Assembly (NCBI GenBank): GCA_910577405.1
Contig: CAJTMG010000026.1
Coordinates: forward strand, 1 to 41,180
From: an uncultured Oscillibacter sp.
GTDB lineage: Bacteria > Bacillota > Clostridia > Oscillospirales > Oscillospiraceae
Direction: 5' to 3'
DNA: 41,180 bases
The translations under genes and the position numbers were made by a program. Shown here in pieces: positions 29,867 through 38,223 of this stretch. The notes beneath the pieces are model-generated. The model was not told where the DNA came from, did no database searches, and worked only from the letters and a program-made list of their open reading frames with translations. The number at the start of each line of letters is the position of its first letter. Within the stretch, counting starts at the first letter, position 1.

Positions 29867-32800
29867 GTGGCGGTGGAACTGGAAGGTCTGGAATTTCAGA
29901 TTGAGGCCGTATCCACGGAAGCAATACAGGGTATCAACGCCCTGACTGCAAGCCTTTCCCGTCTCAAAAGCGCGGTGAAGGGCGACGGCTTTTCTGCTAT
30001 TTCCAAGGGCATTGCGTCCATCGGGAAAGCCGCGGAAACCCTCCGTCCGGAGAAGCTGGAAGGTCTGACCAAGGCCCTCTCCGATCTGTCGGGCATTAAG
30101 ATTTCAGGCTCTGTCTCCAAGAATCTTGCGGCCATCGGCACGGCGCTGGGACCTCTGGCGGAATCCGGCGAGAGCGCAATATCCCGCTTGGAAGCTCTGC
30201 CGAAGGCCCTGGCTGCCATTGGGAACGTGAAGATTTCCAGCACTTTGCCGAAGCGTCTGACGGAGCTGGGAACCGCCCTGAATACTCTGGCGGCAAGTCC
30301 CGGAGGCGCACAGTTGACGGGTTTGGCGTCGGGACTGGCAGGGCTGGGAGCCGCAAGAATTGCAGGGTCGGTCCCGCAGAGGCTGGAGGAAATCGGGGCG
30401 TCTCTGGGCCGTCTTACCCCGGAAGGCGTCTTGTCCCTGGAGCGTGTCTCAAGAGCGCTGCGGGCAATGGACGGCCTGAAACTTCCGAATATATCCAGGG
30501 CCATGAAGGAAGTCCAGAACACGGAGGACGTAAAGAAGACCTCCGAAAGCGGAAAGTCCGGAACAGCAGAAAATGACAGTTCTCCCGGCAGGCTGGAACA
30601 GTTACAGGCCGCGCTGAAAAATGTAAGTGAGATTGTTGCTCAGGGGCTTCCCCAGGCCGGAGCGGAAATCGGAAAATTCTCCGGCGGCATATCAGAACTG
30701 GTGACCAAGGCCCAAGGATTGAAAGGAACCGGTGCAAATCTGCTGGCGCTGGCGAAAACCCATCCAGGCTATGCGGCGCTGGGGGTTGCCCTGACCGCGG
30801 CTGCCGGGGCCGTAAAACTGCTGGCATCGTCGGTGAAACGGCTGGGCAGTTCGGCGTTCACGGGCTTGCGGAAGACCTTTGACGCCCTGGGCAATGCTGC
30901 AAGAAAACTGTCCGCAGAATTGTCTTCTCTTGCGAAAAAGGGGATTTCGGGCATTGCAAACGGTCTGAAAAGTGCTGGAAAATTTGTCGTCAGCGATTTT
31001 GTCAAGCCGTTCACCAGTGCAATCAAGATGGTGAAAACCTGGAAAAATGCCCTGGGACGGATTGCCTTTTACCGTGCAGTCCGGTCGGCGATCAAGATGG
31101 TGACGGACGGCTTTTCCACCGGTCTCAAGAATCTCTACGAGTACAGCAAGGCCGTCGGGACCCAGTTTGCGCCCGCTATGAACTCCCTGGCGACCAGTGC
31201 GCAGTACCTCAAAAACAGCCTTGGAGCCATGGCCGCGCCGTTGGTTCAGGCTCTTGCACCAGCGATTGATTTCCTGATTGACAAGTTTGTCGCCCTTCTG
31301 AATGTGATTGGAAAGGTCTTTGCCGCCCTGACCGGAAAGAGCACGTTTTCGCAGGCAAAGAAGCAGGCGGTAGAATTTGGCAGCGCGGTGGACAAGGCAG
31401 GAAAAGCGGTCAAGGATTTCACGCTGGGCATCGACGAGCTGAACATCCTGAACGCGGATTCCGGCAGCGGGTCCGGGGGAGGCGCTTCCTTCGGGGATAT
31501 GTTCGAGGAAGTGGAAGTGCCGTCGGAGATTGCAGACTGGGCCGCAAAAATCCGGGAGGCCATGGAAGCGGGAGACTGGCGTTCGGTGGGGACGATTCTC
31601 GCCGACAAGCTGAATGAGGTTGTGGACTCCTGGGATTCCTACGGCTGGGGCGCGAAGCTGGGCGGTCTGATTAACAACGGTCTGAATGTTGCCTACGGCT
31701 TCCTGACAAAATTCGATTTCACCGCCCTGGGCGTCAAAGTCGGGGAGGCTCTGACGGGCGTTTTTGACACGGTGGATTTTGACCTGCTGGGCCGGACCTT
31801 CGCCGCAAAGTGGAACGCCCTTTTCGATTTCCTCTACGGCCTGGTGACTACGATTCCCTGGGGGGAACTGGGCCTGCACATTGCTGAGATTGTAAACGGT
31901 TTTATCGATGAAATCCATTGGGATAGGATTGGCAAGACCTTTTCAGAGGGAGTTACAGGGATTTTCACCGCCGCGAAAACTGCCATTCAGAATATCCATT
32001 GGGGTGAATTGGGTTCCGGTTTGGCTGAAATCCTGAATAATATCGACTGGTATGGCATCGTCAACGGCGTCCTGACCACCATCACCGCTGCTCTGGACGC
32101 ATTACGGCAGGGGATTGACGGATTCCTTGCGGAGTGGCAGTGGCAGGACATGGCCCGGCTGATTTACACAGGCATCAACGACGCAATCGATTCCATTTCC
32201 TGGGGCGAACTGGGGACCTCTATTGGCAACGGTATCAAGACGGCGCTGGACTTTGTGACGGAGATTTTGACCGGAACGGACTTCGAGAAAATTGGAAAGC
32301 GCATCGGTGAATTTGTTGTCGGTCTGGATTGGGTTGGTATCCTGGCAGGGCTGGCGAAAATGATTGTGTCGGGCATCAACGCGGCGGTCAAAGCGGTAAC
32401 GGTTTTGCTGTCTGAAATCGTGCCCCACGTGAAGGAATGGGCAACGAGACTGGCGCAAAATTTCATGGACTGCATCCGGAAAATCGAATGGAAGGACGCG
32501 GGAAAAGCCCTGAGCGACGGCCTGATTGCGGCGTTGGACTTCATGATTACGTTCCTGAAAGAGGTGGACTGGGACGAAGTAGGCCAGCACATTTCCGACT
32601 TTTTCACATCCATCGACTGGGACACGCTGCTGACCAAATGGGGCGAACTGATGGGAACGATCATCGACGCCAAATTGAAGCTGATCGACGTGTCCGGCAT
32701 TCTGGAAGTCGGCGGCAATATTGTCAAGGGCCTGCTGCAAGGAGTGCTGGCGGAAATCAGCGCGGTAGGACTGGTGGGCTGGCTGTGGGACAAATTTGTA

Positions 32801-34090
32801 GGACTGATCGTCAACACGGTCAAGAATCTGTTCGGCATCCACTCCCCGTCCACGGTTTTTGCGGAGATTGGCCGGATGCTCCCTGCTGGTCTGTTAGAGG
32901 GTCTTTTGACTGGTTGGGGCGATATCCCGAACTTTTTCAGCGAGAAACTGGGAGATTTGAAGACGGCCCTCAAAGACGCCTGGGAGGAAATGAAGACCAA
33001 CGCGTCGGACGCATGGAGTTCCGTAAAAGAGACTCTGGGCGGCTGGTGGGACCGGATCACCGGCGACGCGAAGACGAAATTCGGCAAGACAAAGGGCGAG
33101 ATTTCCACGGTCTGGAAGGATACCCACACGGAGACTTCCGAAAAATGGAAGGGCATTCACGGCGACCTGACCACTTCCTGGAGCAGCATTGAAACGAATG
33201 CGCAGGAAAAATTCGGCAAGACGAAGGAGCGGATTTCTACTGCCTGGAGCGAAACGCAGTCCGACACCTCCGAAAAATGGAAGGGTATTCACGGCGACCT
33301 GACCACTTCCTGGAGCAGCATTGAAACGAATGCGCAGGAAAAATTCGGCAAGACGAAGGAACGGATTTCTACTGCCTGGAGCGAAACGCAGACGGACAGC
33401 GATGAGAAGTGGACCCGGATTCAGCGGGGCCTGAAGGACGCCTGGGAGCTGCTGAACAACGACGCGAATACGTGGTTCGGGAAGATAACGTCGACGGTTT
33501 CCAACATTTGGAGCAATCTGGTGAGTGACGCCCTGAATTGGGGCCGCGATCTTTGCCGGAACATCGCTGGCGGCATTGACACGGGGCTTTCGTGGGTACG
33601 AAGCGCCGCGTCCAGCGTGGCCAGCGGAATCAGCAGCTACCTGCACTTTTCCGAGCCGGACGTGGGACCTTTGAGCAACTTCCATACGTTCATGCCGGAT
33701 ATGCTGAAACTTATGGCGGCTGGCATCCGGGAGAACGCCGGTCTAGCCGAGAACGCCGCCTGCGACCTGGCAAACCGGGTATCCGCGGCCATCAACACGG
33801 CGTCTGCGGGGCTGGAGGTGCCGGTTTCCGCATACGCCAACGTGCAGACCGCGGCGGAATACTGGTCTGTTTACGGAGAGCGACAAGCGGACTGGGAGCC
33901 TGGCGGGGAGAACAGCCGCGAAATTGTAAGCGCGATTTACGACACGGCGGGCCAGCTTCTGGGAGCCTTGAACGCCCTGGCGGACCGGCCCGTGGAGGTA
34001 GACCTGGACGGCAAAGCGGTAACGAGGCAAGTGGAGAAGCGTCAGCGTGAAAGAGGCGCGGGGATTCTGACGGGAGGTGTGTGGACGTGA
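29867..34090 (+). CDS. Tape measure protein
   Basis: 1407 residues from GTG 29867 after GGAAGGAGGGG. The protein sets tail length and leaves the tail at infection. Residues 1-210 are Ala/Ser/Leu/Gly-rich helical repeats. Hydrophobic stretches lie near 290-320. From about 540 to 960 there are many copies of a loose Trp-Gly-Glu-Leu-Gly motif (about 35 residues each). About 1050-1190 holds the near-identical 44-residue repeats listed separately. The C-terminal end has a helical VSAYANVQTAAEYW section. At about 3 bases per residue and 1.5 angstrom per helical residue the tail would be near 210 nm, if the whole protein is extended helix. Confidence 0.93.
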   Translation: MAVELEGLEFQIEAVSTEAIQGINALTASLSRLKSAVKGDGFSAISKGIASIGKAAETLRPEKLEGLTKALSDLSGIKISGSVSKNLAAIGTALGPLAESGESAISRLEALPKALAAIGNVKISSTLPKRLTELGTALNTLAASPGGAQLTGLASGLAGLGAARIAGSVPQRLEEIGASLGRLTPEGVLSLERVSRALRAMDGLKLPNISRAMKEVQNTEDVKKTSESGKSGTAENDSSPGRLEQLQAALKNVSEIVAQGLPQAGAEIGKFSGGISELVTKAQGLKGTGANLLALAKTHPGYAALGVALTAAAGAVKLLASSVKRLGSSAFTGLRKTFDALGNAARKLSAELSSLAKKGISGIANGLKSAGKFVVSDFVKPFTSAIKMVKTWKNALGRIAFYRAVRSAIKMVTDGFSTGLKNLYEYSKAVGTQFAPAMNSLATSAQYLKNSLGAMAAPLVQALAPAIDFLIDKFVALLNVIGKVFAALTGKSTFSQAKKQAVEFGSAVDKAGKAVKDFTLGIDELNILNADSGSGSGGGASFGDMFEEVEVPSEIADWAAKIREAMEAGDWRSVGTILADKLNEVVDSWDSYGWGAKLGGLINNGLNVAYGFLTKFDFTALGVKVGEALTGVFDTVDFDLLGRTFAAKWNALFDFLYGLVTTIPWGELGLHIAEIVNGFIDEIHWDRIGKTFSEGVTGIFTAAKTAIQNIHWGELGSGLAEILNNIDWYGIVNGVLTTITAALDALRQGIDGFLAEWQWQDMARLIYTGINDAIDSISWGELGTSIGNGIKTALDFVTEILTGTDFEKIGKRIGEFVVGLDWVGILAGLAKMIVSGINAAVKAVTVLLSEIVPHVKEWATRLAQNFMDCIRKIEWKDAGKALSDGLIAALDFMITFLKEVDWDEVGQHISDFFTSIDWDTLLTKWGELMGTIIDAKLKLIDVSGILEVGGNIVKGLLQGVLAEISAVGLVGWLWDKFVGLIVNTVKNLFGIHSPSTVFAEIGRMLPAGLLEGLLTGWGDIPNFFSEKLGDLKTALKDAWEEMKTNASDAWSSVKETLGGWWDRITGDAKTKFGKTKGEISTVWKDTHTETSEKWKGIHGDLTTSWSSIETNAQEKFGKTKERISTAWSETQSDTSEKWKGIHGDLTTSWSSIETNAQEKFGKTKERISTAWSETQTDSDEKWTRIQRGLKDAWELLNNDANTWFGKITSTVSNIWSNLVSDALNWGRDLCRNIAGGIDTGLSWVRSAASSVASGISSYLHFSEPDVGPLSNFHTFMPDMLKLMAAGIRENAGLAENAACDLANRVSAAINTASAGLEVPVSAYANVQTAAEYWSVYGERQADWEPGGENSREIVSAIYDTAGQLLGALNALADRPVEVDLDGKAVTRQVEKRQRERGAGILTGGVWT
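33137..33400 (+). repeat. Two tandem 132-base repeats in the tape measure gene
   Basis: Copy 1 at 33137-33268 and copy 2 at 33269-33400 differ at only a few bases until the last 20. Each codes 44 residues (SEKWKGIHGDLTTSWSSIE... KFGKTKERISTAWSETQ). Weaker copies stand before and after. A length of 44 residues fits four 11-residue helical turns, so gain or loss of a copy would change tail length without breaking register. Confidence 0.85.
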
Positions 34091-34467
34091 CGGCTCTGGT
34101 ATCCATCAACGGTCACGCCATCCCGGACCCGTCGGTCTACAACGCTACGACTGCAACGGTTGTAGACAGTGGGCGCAATGCCGAAGGCCGTATGATCGGG
34201 GCGGTGGTCCGGGACTCCATGGCAAAAATCGAATGCACCTGGAAATACCTGCCCGCTGGGAAATGGGCGGAAATCCTACGGCTGTTCAACATCTCTTTAG
34301 GCGGTTCGTTCATCAATCCGGTGACGTTCTACAATCAGGACACGGCCGGCTGGGAGACCCGGGAAATGTACGTCTCCGACAAAACGGCAGGGATGTACTA
34401 CCGGAATCCGGAGACAGGGGAAATCCGGGGCTTTACGCAATGCCGTCTTGCGTTGGTGGAGGTGTAG
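34087..34467 (+). CDS. Distal tail-like protein
   Basis: 126 residues from GTG 34087, which overlaps the tape measure stop (GTGA) and lies 8 bases after GGGAGG. Pattern: VSINGHAIPDPSVYNATTATVVD, then IECTWKYLPAGKWAEILRLF and VTFYNQDTAGWETREMYV. It is a beta-rich protein with a central helix, as in the small tail-tip or distal tail proteins that follow tape measures in clostridial phages. Confidence 0.72.
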   Translation: MTALVSINGHAIPDPSVYNATTATVVDSGRNAEGRMIGAVVRDSMAKIECTWKYLPAGKWAEILRLFNISLGGSFINPVTFYNQDTAGWETREMYVSDKTAGMYYRNPETGEIRGFTQCRLALVEV

Positions 34468-34469
34468 CC

Positions 34470-34796
34470 ATGCAGGAGGTAAGCCGGGCATGGAAGGACG
34501 CCCAGAGAAAGACCCTTGCGCCGCCGTCGTTTGTGGAGATAGACGTAGGCGTAGGGGACCCGGAAGCCCAGTCCGCGGCGGAGGTATCGGACGACGGGCA
34601 CGAGGCGTTTTCGGTCCCCCAGGGGGTGATTCTGGAGACGGAAAAATCGCCGCCCAAGTACGCCACTCTGGAACCGAATCTCTGGCGGCTGGACGGCACA
34701 TTCCGGATACTCCCCGGCGGCGGACCTGACCGGGGGAGTTTCGGGGTTGTGGGCGCAGGGCGTACAGGCAAGGCGAGAGTGAACTGGAAGGGGTGA
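34470..34796 (+). CDS. N-terminal part of a tail-tip protein, apparently separated from its rest
   Basis: 108 residues from ATG 34470 after GGAGGTGTAGCC. The sequence EVSRAWKDAQRKTLAPPSFVEIDVGVGDPEA...YATLEPNLWRLDGTFRILP matches, from memory, the N-terminus of large clostridial tail proteins that normally go straight on into a VTITWSPTYGEWA-type domain. Here the protein changes into Gly/Arg-rich sequence after FRILP and stops. The expected continuation is found at 36076-37407, with two other genes between. I infer that one ancestral gene was split by an insertion. Confidence 0.7.
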   Translation: MQEVSRAWKDAQRKTLAPPSFVEIDVGVGDPEAQSAAEVSDDGHEAFSVPQGVILETEKSPPKYATLEPNLWRLDGTFRILPGGGPDRGSFGVVGAGRTGKARVNWKG

Positions 34797-34800
34797 GGGC

Positions 34801-35106
34801 ATGGCATATGAAATGACGGTCTGGCAGGATGGGGATCTGATCACAGCGGAGCGCATGAACAAGCTGGAGCAGGGCGTAGCCAACGAGCAGACCGGCCCGC
34901 CGGGAAAAAACGGACTGCCCGGTAAAGACGGACAGACGCCTTTCATCGGCGAGAATGGCCACTGGTGGATAGGCGAACATGACACCGGAATTTCGGCAAC
35001 TGGCCCGAAGGGAGATAAAGGCGACTCTGCTTCCGGCGTGACGATGGAAGAGGTCGAAGCCGCGATTCAAGCCGCCGTTCTGGACAGTTGGGAGGGGAGC
35101 TATTGA
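34801..35106 (+). CDS. Short tail protein with collagen-like Gly-X-Y repeats
   Basis: 101 residues. The N-terminal 25 residues (EMTVWQDGDLITAERMNKLEQGV) are a motif frequent at the start of phage fibre proteins. Two Gly-X-Y runs follow (GPPGKNGLPGKDGQ and GPKGDKGD) around a short GHWWIGEHDTGISA segment. Collagen-like runs form trimeric stalks in phage fibres. It is probably a fibre or chaperone part of the tail tip. Its stop overlaps the TTG start of the next gene. Confidence 0.75.
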   Translation: MAYEMTVWQDGDLITAERMNKLEQGVANEQTGPPGKNGLPGKDGQTPFIGENGHWWIGEHDTGISATGPKGDKGDSASGVTMEEVEAAIQAAVLDSWEGSY

Positions 35107-36056
35107 GTACGCAGGAAATCAAGCTGAAAGCCATTGCCGACGCCATCCGGGAAAAGGAAGGCAGTACTGCGCTCATCCCTGCCAAAGACTTCCCGACCCG
35201 GATTCTGGCCCTGGAAACCGGCGGGCTTCCGGACGGCATTAGGACCATTTCTGCAGAAGCAAACGTCTCTGGTCGAGGGGATGTTTCCGGCGGCGGTATG
35301 GCTTCTGACGGTACCCGTATTATAGTCAGAGCGGCGGCAAAGGGCGGGTATAAATTCGCCAATTGGACAGAGAGGGGCAGCAGTGTCAGCACGGAAGCGG
35401 ATTATGCCTTTGACGTGACCAAAGACCGGGACCTGACAGCGGTTTTTAATGTCAAGACTTCCCGCCTCCCCTCTGGCTATACCGAGGTGGAATATATTCA
35501 GACAGACCGGGCCTGTGGAATCGACACCGGAATGCAGCCCGATACGGGATATGACCGGGTTGTGATGGATATTGAGCCGACAGAAATTTCTCTTACAGGC
35601 GAGGAAGACTTCTGTGGAATGGTGGCTTATGGCTCAAGTAAGTATCTGTACTGCTCTTTATGGCGTAATCGTTATAATCAAATTTGCAGCCGCGTACTTA
35701 CCAATACCATCGTTACCAGCAACATTACGCTAGGGTTTGGACGGGCAGTAATAGACATGAATCTTCAAACAAAAAGAATCTCTGTTGGAGACGAGTTCTA
35801 TACTTCCAATCATGCTTCGGGAACTGCAAAACTGAATAATAATTTGTTTCTGTTTGTACCAGGCACTCCCAGCTCTTCTTGGGCGTCCGTACCTGCCAGA
35901 CTCTATTCGGCGAAAATATATCATAACGGCGTTTTGAAAAGGGATTTTGTGCCGTGTGTCAATCGGTCAGGAGTTGCGGGGCTTTATGACCTGGTGGAGA
36001 GTAATTTTCACCAAAACTCCAAAAGCGGCGTTCTCACAGCAGGCCCGGCAGTCTGA
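35103..36056 (+). CDS. Putative receptor-binding protein with Flg_new-like and LamG-like domains
   Basis: 317 residues from TTG 35103 after GGGAGGGGAGC. Residues 1-40 are a helical anchor (EIKLKAIADAIREKEGS). About 45-115 is a beta-grasp repeat of the Flg_new kind (IIVRAAAKGGYKFANWTERG...DLTAVF). About 120-317 resembles a concanavalin-like jelly roll (LPSGYTEVEYIQTD...RLYSAKIYHNGVLKRDFVPCVN). The second half is richer in A and T than its neighbours, as is common for exchanged receptor-binding modules. Sugar binding on the host surface is the inferred role. Confidence 0.75.
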   Translation: MSTQEIKLKAIADAIREKEGSTALIPAKDFPTRILALETGGLPDGIRTISAEANVSGRGDVSGGGMASDGTRIIVRAAAKGGYKFANWTERGSSVSTEADYAFDVTKDRDLTAVFNVKTSRLPSGYTEVEYIQTDRACGIDTGMQPDTGYDRVVMDIEPTEISLTGEEDFCGMVAYGSSKYLYCSLWRNRYNQICSRVLTNTIVTSNITLGFGRAVIDMNLQTKRISVGDEFYTSNHASGTAKLNNNLFLFVPGTPSSSWASVPARLYSAKIYHNGVLKRDFVPCVNRSGVAGLYDLVESNFHQNSKSGVLTAGPAV

Positions 36057-36075
36057 CAGAAAGCAGGTGAATCCC

Positions 36076-37407
36076 ATGTCCGACAACACCTACACCAGCG
36101 CCCGTCTCTGCAATTCTGACGGCGCATTCCCGGTCCCGCCGGTACTGACCTTTGACTTTCCGCACCGGATGGAGGGCACGATTCCCGGCGTCACCATCAC
36201 CTGGTCCCCGACGTACGGCGAATGGGCGACCCGCTACCGAATCCGGGCCTGGGACGGCGGGACGGAAATTTTCAGTCAGACGGCCTCCAACGCGTCGCTT
36301 GTCTCCGTACTGTCGGCGGACGTAACGGGCTACACGCGGCTTGGGATAGAAGTGCTGGCGTGGAGCAGGCCGAACCGCCGGGCGCGAATCGAGACAGTGG
36401 CCTTCGGGGTAAAGGTCCGCTACGGCAAATCTGACCTGATGGACTACAGCGCGGTGATGTCGGCGGACCCCCTTGCGGGCGAGCTGCCGAGGACGGAAAT
36501 TGTCTTCCGGCTGAAAAATCTGGGGGATCGCTGGAACCCTGACAATCCGGACAGCATCGGGAAATACCTGATGGAGCGGCAGCGGGTGACGGTGACCTAC
36601 GGCTATGAGCTGAACGGCGGAATCGAGCGAATCCCCGGCGCGGTCTGTTATTTGAGCGAATGGGAGACGCCGCAGAATGGGGTCAGCGCGGCATTCACGG
36701 CCCGGAGCGCGTTGGAGTTCATGGACGCCATCTACACCGGCCCCGTTGAAGGAACGCTGTACGATATCGCGGAAGCGGCCTTTCTGCAAGCGGAACTGCC
36801 TCCTCTGCAAAACGCCCCGGCCTGGGAGATACATCCGGCATTACAGCGGATAGAGCTGACAGCCCCGGCGGACCTGAAAGAAGCGACGATTGCGGAGGTG
36901 CTTCAATACTGTGCCAACGCCGCCTGCTGCACTCTGGCCCCGGACCGTTACGGCACCTTACGCATCCGGCCTCTGGACGTGCGGCTGACGGATTATCGTA
37001 TTGACCGGTTCAACAGCTACGCCAATTCGGACCTGAAACTGCGGAAGCCTCTGAAAGCGGTGAATATTAATCGTGGCCGGTACGTTCTCCCGGTAAACCG
37101 AACAGGGGAAATCCAGCCGGTAACGAACCCGCTCATTTCCGACGCACAGGCCCCCGCCGCGGCTCTTTGGATAGCGGACGTGCTGAAAAACCGCCGTCGT
37201 TTATCCGGGCAGTTCCGAGCGGACCCCCGGCTGGACCCGCTGGATATCGTGACGAATGAGAATCAGTTTTCGGAATCCCGCGTGGTGGTGACGGAAGTAA
37301 AGCTGACGTATCAGGGAGCGTTCCGGGGGAGCTACGAGGGCTGGGGGGCGGATCAGTTATTTGGGGAGTATTTCTACGCAGGCGACCTGTACGCAGGGGA
37401 GGTATGA
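36076..37407 (+). CDS. Tail-tip protein, main part
   Basis: 443 residues from ATG 36076 after AGCAGGTGAATCCC. Begins with TSARLCNSDGAFPVPPVLTFDF, then IPGVTITWSPTYGEWATRYRIRAW, RRARIETVAFGVKVRYGKSDLMDYS, EIVFRLKNLGDRWNPDN and SALEFMDAIYTG. This is the body of a baseplate hub or Tal-like protein that in related phages has a 100-residue N-terminal domain in the same chain. That domain is encoded 1.3 kb upstream at 34470-34796. The C-terminal 150 residues include repeats of beta strands that may bind the tail tip. Confidence 0.8.
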   Translation: MSDNTYTSARLCNSDGAFPVPPVLTFDFPHRMEGTIPGVTITWSPTYGEWATRYRIRAWDGGTEIFSQTASNASLVSVLSADVTGYTRLGIEVLAWSRPNRRARIETVAFGVKVRYGKSDLMDYSAVMSADPLAGELPRTEIVFRLKNLGDRWNPDNPDSIGKYLMERQRVTVTYGYELNGGIERIPGAVCYLSEWETPQNGVSAAFTARSALEFMDAIYTGPVEGTLYDIAEAAFLQAELPPLQNAPAWEIHPALQRIELTAPADLKEATIAEVLQYCANAACCTLAPDRYGTLRIRPLDVRLTDYRIDRFNSYANSDLKLRKPLKAVNINRGRYVLPVNRTGEIQPVTNPLISDAQAPAAALWIADVLKNRRRLSGQFRADPRLDPLDIVTNENQFSESRVVVTEVKLTYQGAFRGSYEGWGADQLFGEYFYAGDLYAGEV

Positions 37408-37408
37408 C

Positions 37409-37918
37409 ATGGCGGACAAGCTGATAACGGACCGCACCGCCGGGGACGTACAGCGTGAGACGGCAAAGGGCTTTTACAATGCGTCTGACCTGAACCGGGT
37501 AGAGGGCGCGGTAGAAGAGCTGGCCCGTCTTCTGCGTGAGCTTCCGGGGCTGCTGACGGCTTACGGCAAAGGGCTGGGTATCGACTGGAGGCAAAGCCGT
37601 CTGGGATACGACCCGGCGGCGCTGGAACTGCGGACCCGTACGGACTGGGCCATGGGGGACATTCCGGACAGCGGCGAGGCGGACCGGTATCTGGGGAACG
37701 TGCTGGCGGTCTGCAAGGCCCTGCGGGTAGATACAAGGGACCTGCCCTGGACCCTGGACCGTCTGACCTGGAGTGGAGCCAACGGGATAGAAGCCAGTCT
37801 GGACCGCGCCCAAAAAGCCCGTTATGCCTTAGAGGAACGCGAGAAAGACCGTCTGGACCGCACAGCGCAGGCATGGCCCATGGCGGGAGAAATTTTCACA
37901 GGGGAGTTGATGGAATGA
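37409..37918 (+). CDS. Tail protein of unknown role
   Basis: 169 residues from ATG 37409 just after GGGGAGGTATGAC. The N-terminus (LITDRTAGDVQRETAKGFYNASDLNRVEGAVEELARLL) is a motif that recurs in clostridial phage tail genes. The C-terminal half has WTLDRLTWSGANGIEASLDRAQKA. It is probably a tail-tip or fibre base protein. The stop overlaps the next start as ATGA. Confidence 0.7.
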   Translation: MADKLITDRTAGDVQRETAKGFYNASDLNRVEGAVEELARLLRELPGLLTAYGKGLGIDWRQSRLGYDPAALELRTRTDWAMGDIPDSGEADRYLGNVLAVCKALRVDTRDLPWTLDRLTWSGANGIEASLDRAQKARYALEEREKDRLDRTAQAWPMAGEIFTGELME

Positions 37919-38223
37919 GGGACCGCGTACCGAAATATCCTGGCCGGGTGAAGCTGATCCCGGTAGAGGGACAGGAAAACGTGTATGATATGCGCCGTGC
38001 CGACGAACCGGAAGACGAAGGCACGCCCATGAATACGGCGACGTTTCTGCGGGACGCCACGGCAGAGCTTGCGGGACTGGCGCGTATGGGCAGCGAGGCC
38101 ACGCCGGACGACGTATTTCAGGTGCTTTTGAAACGGATAGTGTTCAGCACCGAGGACCTGGTTCCCGGTGAATCTGACCTGGAAGACGGCGTGCTGTATC
38201 TGGTCTACAAGGAGGACGGCTGA
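37915..38223 (+). CDS. Short tail-fibre associated protein
   Basis: 102 residues. The opening RDRVPKYPGRVKLIPVEGQENVYDMRRADEPEDEGTPMN is a widespread phage motif (shortened: key parts are PKYPGRVKL and DMRRADEPEDEGTPM). It is found at the start of fibre or receptor-binding proteins in Gram-positive phages. Here it is a separate small gene coupled at both ends by overlaps. A role as fibre adaptor is inferred from that. Confidence 0.7.
   Translation: MRDRVPKYPGRVKLIPVEGQENVYDMRRADEPEDEGTPMNTATFLRDATAELAGLARMGSEATPDDVFQVLLKRIVFSTEDLVPGESDLEDGVLYLVYKEDG

Noticed and set aside
30692..31918. 408-codon minus-strand frame opposite the tape measure gene
   Set aside because: No start signals and no recognisable domain; an antisense shadow.
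34801..36056. Tail insert considered as a diversity-generating retroelement target
   Set aside because: No reverse transcriptase and no template repeat are found in the window, so there is no support for such a system.
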